Positions 27,733 to 35,263 of a stretch of DNA of 58,419 bases are shown piece by piece. The DNA lies in the NCBI GenBank assembly GCA_020634875.1, contig JACKAX010000022.1, forward strand, positions 1 through 58,419, in the 5' to 3' direction. This DNA comes from Anaerolineales bacterium. Its GTDB lineage: Bacteria > Chloroflexota > Anaerolineae > Anaerolineales > JABWBV01. Both the position numbers and the translations under genes were made by a program. The first letter of the stretch is position 1. Each line of letters starts with the position of its first letter. The notes beneath the pieces were generated by a model. The model ran no database searches, was not told the origin of the DNA, and saw only the letters and a program-made list of their open reading frames with translations.

Positions 27733-29235
27733 CTACACCCCATACACCTCCCCAAACTTCCCCTCCAAATATGCCAAAAACGGTGCGGTATTGATCGGCC
27801 CGCCCGTCACCTTTTGGATCAAATCCTTCGGCGTGTACTTGCGCCCGTATTGGTGGACATGCTCGCCTAGCCACTCCCGAATCGGCGTGATATTGCCCGC
27901 CCGCATCAACTCATCCTGCGGCAGGTCCTTCGCCATCATGCTCCACCACTGCGACGCGATGATGTTCCCCAGCGCGTACGATTGGAAATGCCCGATCAGC
28001 CCCCACGACCAATGCACATCCTGCAACACCCCCTCCCGATTATTCGGCGGCGTGACCCCCAAATATTCCTCGAACTTCGCGCGCCACGCCTCGGGCAAGT
28101 CTTTCACCGCCAGCCGCCCTTCGAGCAACGCGACCTCAATCTCAAACCGGATGATGATGTGCAAGTTATAGCTCACCTCGTCCGCTTCCACCCGGATGAA
28201 CGAAGGCTGCACCTTATTCACCGCGCGAAAAAACACATCCGGGGTCACGTTCCCCAACTGAGCGGGGAAATATTTTTGTAAAACCGGCAACAGTGCGTGT
28301 GCGAACGCGGCACTGCGCCCGATCAGATTCTCAAACAAACGTGATTGACTTTCATGGACCCCCGCGGACGCCCCGCGCGCAGTAGGCAGCCCCTCCAACC
28401 GTTGCGGCACGCCCAACTCATACAGCGCGTGCCCCGTCTCGTGCAGCGTCCCAAACAAACACGGCGCAAGGTAATCCTCATACACCCGCGTCGTAATCCG
28501 CACATCGTTGACGCTGAACGAAGTTGCAAACGGATGCGTCACCGTGTCCAACCGGCCCCGCTTGAGATCGTAACCGAGCATTTGGGATGCTTCCAACGAC
28601 GACGCCAACTGCGCCTCACGAGGGAATGACTGGTGCAACAAGCTGTCATCCAACTCCACGCCGCTGTCCATGATGCGGTGAAGCAGATCACTCTGCGGGC
28701 CTTTCACCTCGTTGAAGATGCGCTCCACTTCGGTTTTGGTCAAGCCTTGTTCCACACGGTCGAGCAAGGCATCGTAAGGGTGGGCCACGTGGGGGAAATG
28801 GGCGGCGTATTCCCGCGCGAGGGCGAAAACCTTTTCGAGATGGGGGAGGAACGCGGCGAAGTCGTCTTCTGCGCGAGCCTTCTGCCACGCCATCGCCGCG
28901 AGGCCATTCGCTTCGGACATCCGGCTGACGAGATCGGCGGGGATGGCGCGGGCGCGGGTGTACTCGCGCTGGGCGAGCCGGATCAGACCGAATTCATCGG
29001 AGTCGGGGTCGAGGGTGTGTTTCCACTCGTCCATCGTTTCGAGCAGTTCGCCCATTTCGTCGCTGGTTTCGATTTCGTGGATCACCCGCGCAATCGTCGC
29101 CGATTGCCGCGCGCGGGCCGCCGCCCCACCGGGGGGCATGTACGCCGAGCGGTCCCAACTGAGCACGCCCGCGGCCTTGCCGAGGTCGTGAATATCTTCC
29201 ATGAGTTTTTGAAAACGAGGGTATTTTTCTTGCAT
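27733..29235 (-). CDS. M32 family metallocarboxypeptidase
   Basis: M32 enzymes remove C-terminal residues, with broad specificity, from peptides in the cytoplasm. The 500-residue length is typical. The zinc motif HETGH is at 265-269 and the downstream Glu ligand is in HESQSRLFEN (294-303); other family blocks such as GLPTARGASAGVHES and FIRVEADEVSYNLH are present. The longer frame starting at 29274 is less likely because the conserved sequence and a weak GAGA site point to the ATG at 29235. The gene is monocistronic, with its own terminator and an inverted repeat upstream. Confidence 0.95.
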   Translation of the reverse strand: MQEKYPRFQKLMEDIHDLGKAAGVLSWDRSAYMPPGGAAARARQSATIARVIHEIETSDEMGELLETMDEWKHTLDPDSDEFGLIRLAQREYTRARAIPADLVSRMSEANGLAAMAWQKARAEDDFAAFLPHLEKVFALAREYAAHFPHVAHPYDALLDRVEQGLTKTEVERIFNEVKGPQSDLLHRIMDSGVELDDSLLHQSFPREAQLASSLEASQMLGYDLKRGRLDTVTHPFATSFSVNDVRITTRVYEDYLAPCLFGTLHETGHALYELGVPQRLEGLPTARGASAGVHESQSRLFENLIGRSAAFAHALLPVLQKYFPAQLGNVTPDVFFRAVNKVQPSFIRVEADEVSYNLHIIIRFEIEVALLEGRLAVKDLPEAWRAKFEEYLGVTPPNNREGVLQDVHWSWGLIGHFQSYALGNIIASQWWSMMAKDLPQDELMRAGNITPIREWLGEHVHQYGRKYTPKDLIQKVTGGPINTAPFLAYLEGKFGEVYGV

Positions 29236-29261
29236 AGTAGTCTCTTTGATTAAGAATTTTT

Positions 29262-29318
29262 CCACGAAGCACACGAAGGGACACTAAATTTGTAAATTAA
29301 CCTTCGTGATCTTCATGG
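29262..29318. repeat. Intergenic imperfect inverted repeat of the CACGAAG type
   Basis: The 18-base arms CCACGAAGCACACGAAGG (29262-29279) and CCTTCGTGATCTTCATGG (29301-29318) pair at 15 of 18 positions. Each arm is itself built from a repeated seven-to-nine-base phrase. It lies upstream of the M32 gene, between two genes of the same strand. Confidence 0.7.
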
Positions 29319-29328
29319 CCTTAGTGGA

Positions 29329-30327
29329 TCAAGCCTCCAAAAACTTCCTCAGCCTTCCCTCCGCGCGTTCAAGGAATTTGGGAAGGAAATCCTGGTTTTC
29401 GGGGTTGTCGGAGTTTATCAGAAAATTGAGCAAATCCAACTCGCGCCAGGCCATGAGCGTGGGGATCGTTTTGGGGCTGACCTCCGGCCAGGGGCGGAGG
29501 GACTCATATCCAGCTTGAAAAGCTTCTTTAAGGGCGACGTACTCCGGGCGGGCCTGGATGTAATAGTAGGTGATGGCAATATCCTGCACGGGGTAGCCCA
29601 GACTGGTGTCGTCAAAATCGAGGACAGCGAGTTCCCCGCGATGGAGGCGGAGGTTGTAGGCGTGCAGATCGGCGTGGAGGACAATCGGCGGGCGCGGGGA
29701 CGCGTACAGGGTCGCCAACACCTGCTCCACGCGGGCAGCCACCGTCTCGAACATTTTCCGGCGTTCGGGCGTGACGAGGCCGGACGGATCAGAATCATGC
29801 TCCAAAAAATTGCCGTGATCGAACGGGAACACGTTGTCCATCTTCCGCAGAAAAAAACCGGCCGGGGGAACGAAGGTTTCGGCGTGATTGTGCAGTTGGG
29901 CCGTGAGCACCCCCACCTGCCGGAAATTTTCCGGGCGCATGTCATGAACGAGGTCTTTGCCCGGCACCCAGCTAAAGACCGCGCAATGTCGGGGTTCGGG
30001 AATCCCTGGCGCGTTCGCGGTGGTCACGAGTTCGCCATCACGGTTCGGGAGGGGGATGGGGACTTTGAGCGAGGTATCCCGTCCGAGGGCAGCGAGCCAG
30101 GCCATTTCGGCCTGGATTTGCGCGAGGGAACGGGCGTTGGGCAGGTTGATGCGGATGACGTATTTTTGCCCGTCCACGGTATCCACGCGGAAGATGGCAT
30201 TGTAGGCGTATTGAATCAGGCGGACGCGGCGCAGATCGAGTGGGTATTGTGCCAACGCGCGGAGGGCGAGCGTTCGTAAACGGCGCACCTGCCCGCGGTG
30301 GGAAAGCGTTGAGAAGGGTTGAGGCAT
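29329..30327 (-). CDS. Aminoglycoside phosphotransferase/homoserine kinase-like enzyme
   Basis: This is a 332-residue kinase-fold protein of the APH superfamily. The N-lobe has NAIFRVDT and the Lys in QKYVIRI. The catalytic loop HADLHAYN is at 218-225 and the metal-binding LDFDD at 236-240. The conserved Asp residues are intact, so it is probably an active small-molecule kinase. The substrate cannot be read from sequence; homoserine, choline or an aminoglycoside-like compound are all compatible with the fold. A TATAAT six bases before the ATG suggests a leaderless mRNA, and a perfect inverted repeat covers the region just upstream of that box. Confidence 0.85.
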   Translation of the reverse strand: MPQPFSTLSHRGQVRRLRTLALRALAQYPLDLRRVRLIQYAYNAIFRVDTVDGQKYVIRINLPNARSLAQIQAEMAWLAALGRDTSLKVPIPLPNRDGELVTTANAPGIPEPRHCAVFSWVPGKDLVHDMRPENFRQVGVLTAQLHNHAETFVPPAGFFLRKMDNVFPFDHGNFLEHDSDPSGLVTPERRKMFETVAARVEQVLATLYASPRPPIVLHADLHAYNLRLHRGELAVLDFDDTSLGYPVQDIAITYYYIQARPEYVALKEAFQAGYESLRPWPEVSPKTIPTLMAWRELDLLNFLINSDNPENQDFLPKFLERAEGRLRKFLEA

Positions 30328-30333
30328 GGGGGT

Positions 30334-30339
30334 ATTATA
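30334..30339 (-). promoter_or_regulatory. -10 box 6 bases before the APH-like start codon
   Basis: On the minus strand TATAAT is followed by six bases and ATG (30327). There is no ribosome-binding site. The next bases upstream are the 16-bp inverted repeat. Confidence 0.55.
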
Positions 30340-30340
30340 A

Positions 30341-30378
30341 GTGACGAGTGATAAGTTTTTTCACTTATCACTCGTCAC
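30341..30378. repeat. Perfect 16-bp inverted repeat in a divergent promoter region
   Basis: GTGACGAGTGATAAGT (30341-30356) and its exact complement (30363-30378) flank a six-base loop, and part of the phrase is repeated directly afterwards (TTATCAC). It lies between the divergent APH-like and ClbS-GNAT genes, so it is not a gene-end terminator. A loosely similar run of TTATCAC phrases lies at 9516-9537. Confidence 0.85.
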
Positions 30379-30435
30379 TTATCACTTTCCTTCTGCGTGA
30401 TAGAATTCCCCAAAATTTGAAATGAAGGAACCCTC

Positions 30436-31434
30436 ATGCCCGATACTCGTAAAACCAAAGCTGAACTATTTGAAAATATTCGTTTACACCGCGAACCTTT
30501 GATGGAGATGGTCAACAACCTGACCGAGACCCAACGCACGACCCCGGGTCTGGCAGGCGGCTGGTCGGTGAAGGATATTCTCGCGCACCTGGCTGCGTGG
30601 GAACGGTTGACGCTGGAGCGGATCAACGCGGCCTTTGGCAACAAACCCGCGCCCATTAAACTTGAATCGGACGAAGATATTGAATGGATGAACGCGAAGG
30701 TGTTTGCCATCAACAAATCCCATTCGTTTACGGATGTGCTGGACGATTTTGAAAGGGCGCATGAACTGTTAAGCGAAAAAATCATGAAGATAGATAAGCT
30801 GGTCTTTCAGACCCCTGCACCGTTGGCGTGGACTGGGGATCGTTCGCTCTACCAGTTTTTATCGGACAATACGTGGTTGCACTACGCCGAACACCTGGAG
30901 GCGATTGAGGCATGGCGGGCAAGAGTCGGGAATTGGGTGATCCGTGAGGAAACTGAGGCCGATATTCCAGGCGTGCGGCATGTGGAGGAGGAGGCGTTCG
31001 GTCGCCCCGATGAAGCGAACATTGTGGACGGGATTCGCGCGCGGGGTGGCGTTACGTTGTCGCTGGTGGCGGTGGAGGGGGAGGCAATCATCGGACATGT
31101 GTTGTTTAGCCCGGTGGCGATTGCGGATGGGAAACGGGTGGTGAAGGGGGTGGGATTAGGCCCGGTAGCGGTGTCACCCTCACATCAGAAATTGGGGGTG
31201 GGGTCAGTGTTGTGCCATGAGGGGCTAGTGCAGTTGGCGAAGATGGGGCACAAAGTCGCGGTGGTGCTGGGTCACCCGGAGTATTATCCCCGGTTTGGGT
31301 TTCAGGCCAGCGAGGATTATGACCTCCGCTGTAAATGGGATGTGCCGCCGGGAGTTTTTATGGTGATGGAGTTGGAACCTGGCGCGCTGGAGGGGGTAAT
31401 GGGGTTAGTAACATACGCGCCAGAGTTTGGGTAA
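30436..31434 (+). CDS. ClbS/DfsB (DinB-like) four-helix domain fused to a GNAT acetyltransferase
   Basis: A 332-residue two-domain protein. Residues 1-165 form a DinB-superfamily domain of the ClbS/DfsB type (GGWSVKDILAHLAAWE near 35-50, LHYAEHLEAIEAW at the end). Residues 167-332 form a GNAT N-acetyltransferase, with acetyl-CoA loop features near LGPVAVSPSHQKLGVGS and the PRFGF segment seen in YhbS-like proteins. The junction is clean and in frame (RVGN then WVIREE). ClbS from E. coli hydrolyses the colibactin cyclopropane; whether this domain does something similar is unknown. A GAAGGA site precedes the ATG. The domain calls are good; the function is inferred. Confidence 0.85.
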   Translation: MPDTRKTKAELFENIRLHREPLMEMVNNLTETQRTTPGLAGGWSVKDILAHLAAWERLTLERINAAFGNKPAPIKLESDEDIEWMNAKVFAINKSHSFTDVLDDFERAHELLSEKIMKIDKLVFQTPAPLAWTGDRSLYQFLSDNTWLHYAEHLEAIEAWRARVGNWVIREETEADIPGVRHVEEEAFGRPDEANIVDGIRARGGVTLSLVAVEGEAIIGHVLFSPVAIADGKRVVKGVGLGPVAVSPSHQKLGVGSVLCHEGLVQLAKMGHKVAVVLGHPEYYPRFGFQASEDYDLRCKWDVPPGVFMVMELEPGALEGVMGLVTYAPEFG

Positions 31435-31445
31435 ACAATAACAAT

Positions 31446-31496
31446 CGAAAAAAAGAGATGGGTGAGCCTGTACAGACTCACCCATCTCTTTTTTTC
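31446..31496. terminator. Bidirectional terminator
   Basis: A 14-bp perfect stem (31453-31466 with 31477-31490) has an A-run on the left and a T-run on the right. It ends the ClbS-GNAT transcript and the leftward rluE remnant. Confidence 0.9.
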
Positions 31497-32055
31497 GGAA
31501 TCTCTTTTATATGGCGTGGACACGGTGTCTCTGCCCACTCCCCTGGTTGCAGTTCCCCCAAACGCTATGGGCCAATGGCACCGCGGATGAGGCGCAAGGT
31601 CGGATGTCCCACCGCGGCGGTCATGCGGCGGATTTGGCGTTTTTTGCCTTCGACGATTTCCAGTTTCAGCCACGCAGTGGGGATGGCTTTCCGGGTGAGG
31701 ATAGAGGGAACGCGTTCCCAGACGGGAGGGGGTTCGATGGGGCGGACGTTCGCGGGAAGGGTGAGACCGTCCTTGAGCATCAGGCCGCGGGCGAGGTGGG
31801 TGAGTACGGCTTCATCGGGGAGATGTTCGACTTGGCCCAGTAGGTTTTCGGAAGTTTGTGTTGGGGTTCAGCGATGTGGTGTTGGAGCCAGCCCGCGTCG
31901 GTGAGAACCACGAGACCTTCGCTGTCGAAGTCCGGACGTCCGGCGGCGTACACGTTCGGGATGGGGACGTAATCCGCGAGGGTCGGGCGGCCTTCGGCGT
32001 CAGTGAACTGACAGAGGACATTGAAGGGTTTGTTGAGGAGAATGAGGCGATTCAT
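31478..32055 (-). pseudogene. rluE: Broken 23S rRNA pseudouridine synthase (RluE-like): frameshift plus internal stop
   Basis: From the ATG at 32055 the sequence reads as the start of an RsuA/RluE enzyme (MNRLILLNKPFNVLCQF, with the catalytic Asp in GRPDFDSEGL). Around 31842, after KTYWA, the frame shifts: one base appears to be missing from a run of C, and the sequence resumes one frame over (QVEHLPDEAV, then the diagnostic KKRQIRRMTAAVGHPTLRL). A TAG follows at 31565-31567, after GAIGP, where related proteins often have Trp. The expected C-terminus, LGELQPGEWAET, continues in frame past it. Two independent lesions suggest a true pseudogene, though a sequencing error cannot be excluded for the frameshift. 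Confidence 0.8.
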
Positions 32056-32131
32056 AAAAAATCCAACCAGCGAATTGTAGTATACTCTGTCTACCTTATT
32101 TACCCTATCTATCTTCCCCTCGGAGTCCCCC

Positions 32132-32449
32132 ATGCCTCGTCTCGTCAAATGTGTTAAATTAGGAAAAGAATTGCCCGGTCTGGCTCGTCCGCCCGCGAAA
32201 GGGGAGTTGGGCCAGCGGATTTTTGAGAACGTTTCCCAGCAAGCGTGGGAGATGTGGCAGGAGCAGCGGGTGCTGTTAATTAACCACTATGGGCTGACGA
32301 TGTACGACCCCCGCGCCCAGGATTTTCTACGTGAGCAAATGGAAGAGTTTTTCTTTGGGGAGGATGCCGCCGTGCCGGAGGGCTGGACTCCGCCGACACA
32401 AGGGGGGAAGGGAGGAGGAAAGGGGGCACCGGCACCGAGTCGGAAATAA
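32132..32449 (+). CDS. YggX-like Fe(II) trafficking/oxidative damage protection protein
   Basis: A 105-residue cytoplasmic protein. Residues 1-80 follow the YggX family: RLVKCVKLGKELPGL with the conserved Cys, GELGQRIFENVSQQAWEMW, then LLINHYGL and FLREQMEEFFFG. Family members protect iron-sulfur proteins and handle labile iron. A 25-residue Gly/Pro/Lys-rich tail is extra. A CGGAG site lies nine bases before the ATG. The gene is divergent from the broken rluE and followed by a terminator. Confidence 0.92.
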   Translation: MPRLVKCVKLGKELPGLARPPAKGELGQRIFENVSQQAWEMWQEQRVLLINHYGLTMYDPRAQDFLREQMEEFFFGEDAAVPEGWTPPTQGGKGGGKGAPAPSRK

Positions 32450-32459
32450 GTAAAGCAAA

Positions 32460-32502
32460 AAAAAAGACGGTGGGCTGTGTACGCAGCCCACCGTCTTTTT
32501 TT
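32460..32502. terminator. Bidirectional terminator between yggX and the ATP-grasp cluster
   Basis: A 15-bp stem (32463-32477 with 32484-32498) with A and T runs outside serves both convergent transcripts. Confidence 0.9.
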
Positions 32503-32513
32503 TGGAAACTTGA

Positions 32514-33725
32514 TCACACTCTCCCCTTCTCCGGCAGCGGCGCGCTCGTCAAAAACTCATTGGAAAACCGCGCTTTGTAGTCTTCCAACAACGTCCGCAC
32601 CCGCGCGGGGTCCTGTGACCGGACGATTAACCCGGCGTGGTAGGGGCGACCGAGACGCCAGACGACTTCGGGGTCGTTATAGGCGGACAGGTCGGGGTGT
32701 TCGGTTTTGGCGAGGCAGATGATCAGCCCGGCGTAATCCTGCCGGGCTTCGGGGAGTTGGTAGACTTCGCCGCGCGCCTGGGCGACTTCGATTTTGCCCC
32801 GTTCGCGCCAAAAGTTGATCCCCGTGCCCTGTTCGAGCATGTCACCAATGTGCGCCCCCCCCACACGTGCGGCGACTTCGAGGAAGTAGAACGCGCCCGT
32901 TTCCACCGATTTGATGAATTCCGCGTGGTTGATGCCGCTGGTCATCCCCATTGTTTTGAGCAATTTCTTGTTAAGTTTCGCAAGGGCTTTCGCATCGGCG
33001 GACTTGCGGTCTACGAGCCGGGTGGTAAACACGCCGCCGCCCTGGGCGACGACCATCGGCGGCGCGCCGTACGCGCTGACGGTGGAGAACAGGATTTCGC
33101 CTTCCCATACAATGCTGTCCACGTGAAAGATTTCGATTTGACCGGGGACATACTGCTCCAGGTGGAAGTGGGATTGCTGGTCGCCCAACTGCTCCAACGT
33201 TTGCCAGACTTCCTCGGCGCTGTGCAGTTTGCGGATGCCCTGAGAACCAGCCTCGTCGCGCGGTTTCAGCACCCACGGCGGGGCCACGCGCCCCAAAAAC
33301 TCACTCAACCGGGCGTGAGGGAAGACGGGAGTGAACTCCGGTTCGGGCATCCCTGCCGCGCGGGCCGTGATCCGCATCGCCAACTTGTCGCGGAAAAACC
33401 GCGCGGCGGACGCGCCCATACCGGGGAGGCGGAGATGTTCGCGGAGGTCCGCGGCGGTTTCGATATCGTAATCGTCGAGGGCAATGATCCTGTCAATGTC
33501 ATGCAACCGCGCGAGGTAGGAGACGGCGTTGGTGATGTCCGGTTGGCGGATCAGGCTGGGCATGGTGTGAAATTCATCTACAGCGTGATGTGCCCAGCCG
33601 AGGTCTTTTTTGGCTTCGCGGACGAGAAGAATGTTGTAACAGCCAAGGTCTTTGCAGACTTCGAGTAATTCGTTGCCTTTGAAGTCGCTGGCGAGGAAGA
33701 GGAGGACGGGGTGTTCTTTGGACAT
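32514..33725 (-). CDS. ATP-grasp carboxylate-amine ligase (conventional order), last gene of the cluster
   Basis: A 403-residue ATP-grasp enzyme, expected to activate a carboxylate as acyl phosphate and join it to an amine or thiol. A pre-ATP-grasp domain covers about 1-110. The nucleotide-binding strand-loop VLKPRDEAGSQG is at 152-163, and the metal-binding segment FLEVAARVGGAHIGD at 281-295 includes the conserved Glu; the usual Asn position appears as Arg in AARVGG, as in biotin carboxylase-like and ATP-grasp_4 proteins. The ATG at 33725 has an AGGAAA site and begins the conserved sequence. It ends the five-gene leftward cluster. The substrate is unknown. Confidence 0.88.
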   Translation of the reverse strand: MSKEHPVLLFLASDFKGNELLEVCKDLGCYNILLVREAKKDLGWAHHAVDEFHTMPSLIRQPDITNAVSYLARLHDIDRIIALDDYDIETAADLREHLRLPGMGASAARFFRDKLAMRITARAAGMPEPEFTPVFPHARLSEFLGRVAPPWVLKPRDEAGSQGIRKLHSAEEVWQTLEQLGDQQSHFHLEQYVPGQIEIFHVDSIVWEGEILFSTVSAYGAPPMVVAQGGGVFTTRLVDRKSADAKALAKLNKKLLKTMGMTSGINHAEFIKSVETGAFYFLEVAARVGGAHIGDMLEQGTGINFWRERGKIEVAQARGEVYQLPEARQDYAGLIICLAKTEHPDLSAYNDPEVVWRLGRPYHAGLIVRSQDPARVRTLLEDYKARFSNEFLTSAPLPEKGRV

Positions 33726-33751
33726 TTGAATTTCCTTTTTTAACACAAAGT

Positions 33752-33799
33752 CACAAAGTTACACGAAGGAATAATTGGCATCCTTTGTGACCTTTGTGG
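33752..33799. repeat. Intergenic imperfect inverted repeat of the CACAAAG type
   Basis: CACAAAGTTACACGAAGGA (33752-33770) faces TCCTTTGTGACCTTTGTGG (33781-33799) across a 10-base loop; pairing is imperfect and needs a one-base offset. It sits inside the ATP-grasp cluster, between genes four and five, and resembles the repeat at 29262 in its phrase structure. Confidence 0.65.
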
Positions 33800-33805
33800 T
33801 GCGAA

Positions 33806-35158
33806 TTAGCCGCGTGCTTCGATGATCATGGTGGGGACGGTGGAGCCGCCGCCCGCGGTGACGTTGAGGAGGGGATCGGTGGCCAGGCGGGTAAGACAAC
33901 TGGAGACAAATTCGCCGTGCCAGATGAAGGGGGCGGTGTCGAACAGGCGGTCGTAAATTTCGAGTTTGCCATCCACCACGCTGGGGTAGGGTTCGGAGGG
34001 AAGGGGGATGCGGTTTTGGACAATGCTAGGGTTACGGAGACCGACATCGAGGGCGTGTTCCCAATCGCCCTGCGAAACGGTCCACCCCAGGACGATACCG
34101 CGTCCGCCGTAGTCATCGTTGGGTTTGAGGACGAGGGTGTCTTTGTTGTCCCGCAGGAAAGGCAGCATATCTATGGGTTGCCCCTGATAAGTTGTGTGCC
34201 GTTCAGACAACATACGGGTCCACGGGATGTGGGTGTTAATGGCCTTTATTTCTTTCGCGTCGAACAGGTGGGCGTTCATATCATCGCTCAACACCGCTAG
34301 GCTGGCTTTTTTGTACAGCATCTTGCACCGGAAAGGGTTGACCATACACACGGCGTGGTCACGCACGGCGCGAATGACGGGGTGGTGGATGCCGCCTTGT
34401 GCGTAGAGTTCGCTAATCAGAACCCGTTTATAAATGAAGTCAATCCGCTCGCCGGTATCGGTCCAGAGTTTGCCGTTTTTGTATTCCACCTGGCGTGGGT
34501 CGGTGATAATGCAGTGGTAGCCGAGGGAGGAGAAATAGCGTTGGAAGAGGAGAAATTCGCTGTAGGTAGGCACTTCGCGCCAGTCAAGAATGGCAATCGT
34601 AGGTCGTCCTTGGCCACCCCACTCCCGGTAAGATTCTAAGATGACATGGAGCATGTTGTGTTGGGCGGGGAGAGGCAGGACTTCGTATTTCTTCTCGAAG
34701 GTGTGCATGAGGGGGAGGGACATAAACGCCTGGGTGAGGGCGTCATTGTAGGCGGGGGCGGCAGGCGTTTCGGCGTTGTACTCGGTCAGATACATTTCCC
34801 CCGTTTCGGGTAAGAAAAAGGTGTCCATGCGGGCAGTAGGGCTAGGGTCACGGAAACCAGGATCAATTTGGAGCAGTTCTTCTTCCCATTCGGTAAGATG
34901 AAATTGGGTACGGAACGCGTCATCTGCAAGGGCTGCTTCATGAATCTTGCGGAACGCGGTCAGAATAGGGCGCATTTCCTGGCTCACCAGACGGTATTGG
35001 GCACGGGTGAAAAACCGTGGGCGCAAAACGGAAGTCAGGGGGCGTGTCCCAAAAAATAGTCCTTGCCGCTGTAATTGCTCGTTGATCAGCGCCTGAGTTT
35101 GTTGGGCAGTTTCGTCAGTTAGCAGAGAGTGGAAATAATCAACGGCTTCGCGAAGCAT
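33806..35158 (-). CDS. Circularly permuted ATP-grasp enzyme
   Basis: A 450-residue protein in which the ATP-grasp motifs occur in reversed order. The metal-binding segment LTEYNAETPA is at 124-133, while the nucleotide-binding loop LKPNDDYGGRG is at 344-354. This is the hallmark of circularly permuted ATP-grasp ligases related to the glutathionylspermidine synthase C-terminal domain. A helical N-terminal region of about 100 residues precedes the core. Such enzymes form amide bonds in unusual peptides. The ATG at 35158 has a clear AAGGAG site; an upstream in-frame GTG is weaker. It is the fourth gene of the cluster. No amidase domain is fused to it. Confidence 0.8.
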   Translation of the reverse strand: MLREAVDYFHSLLTDETAQQTQALINEQLQRQGLFFGTRPLTSVLRPRFFTRAQYRLVSQEMRPILTAFRKIHEAALADDAFRTQFHLTEWEEELLQIDPGFRDPSPTARMDTFFLPETGEMYLTEYNAETPAAPAYNDALTQAFMSLPLMHTFEKKYEVLPLPAQHNMLHVILESYREWGGQGRPTIAILDWREVPTYSEFLLFQRYFSSLGYHCIITDPRQVEYKNGKLWTDTGERIDFIYKRVLISELYAQGGIHHPVIRAVRDHAVCMVNPFRCKMLYKKASLAVLSDDMNAHLFDAKEIKAINTHIPWTRMLSERHTTYQGQPIDMLPFLRDNKDTLVLKPNDDYGGRGIVLGWTVSQGDWEHALDVGLRNPSIVQNRIPLPSEPYPSVVDGKLEIYDRLFDTAPFIWHGEFVSSCLTRLATDPLLNVTAGGGSTVPTMIIEARG

Positions 35159-35263
35159 AGTGGCTCCTTCTCGATAAGATTTGAAAAAACGGATGAGCGG
35201 GGAACTGCGTCCACCACCCACCCGTTTCGTTGAAAGGTTTGTAACAATTTTTCAGACTTTACA

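Noticed and set aside
28633..29253. 206-codon open frame on the plus strand
   Set aside because: It is antisense to the M32 carboxypeptidase.
32637..33668. 343-codon open frame on the plus strand
   Set aside because: It is antisense to the ATP-grasp gene with intact motifs and has no ribosome-binding site or known domain.
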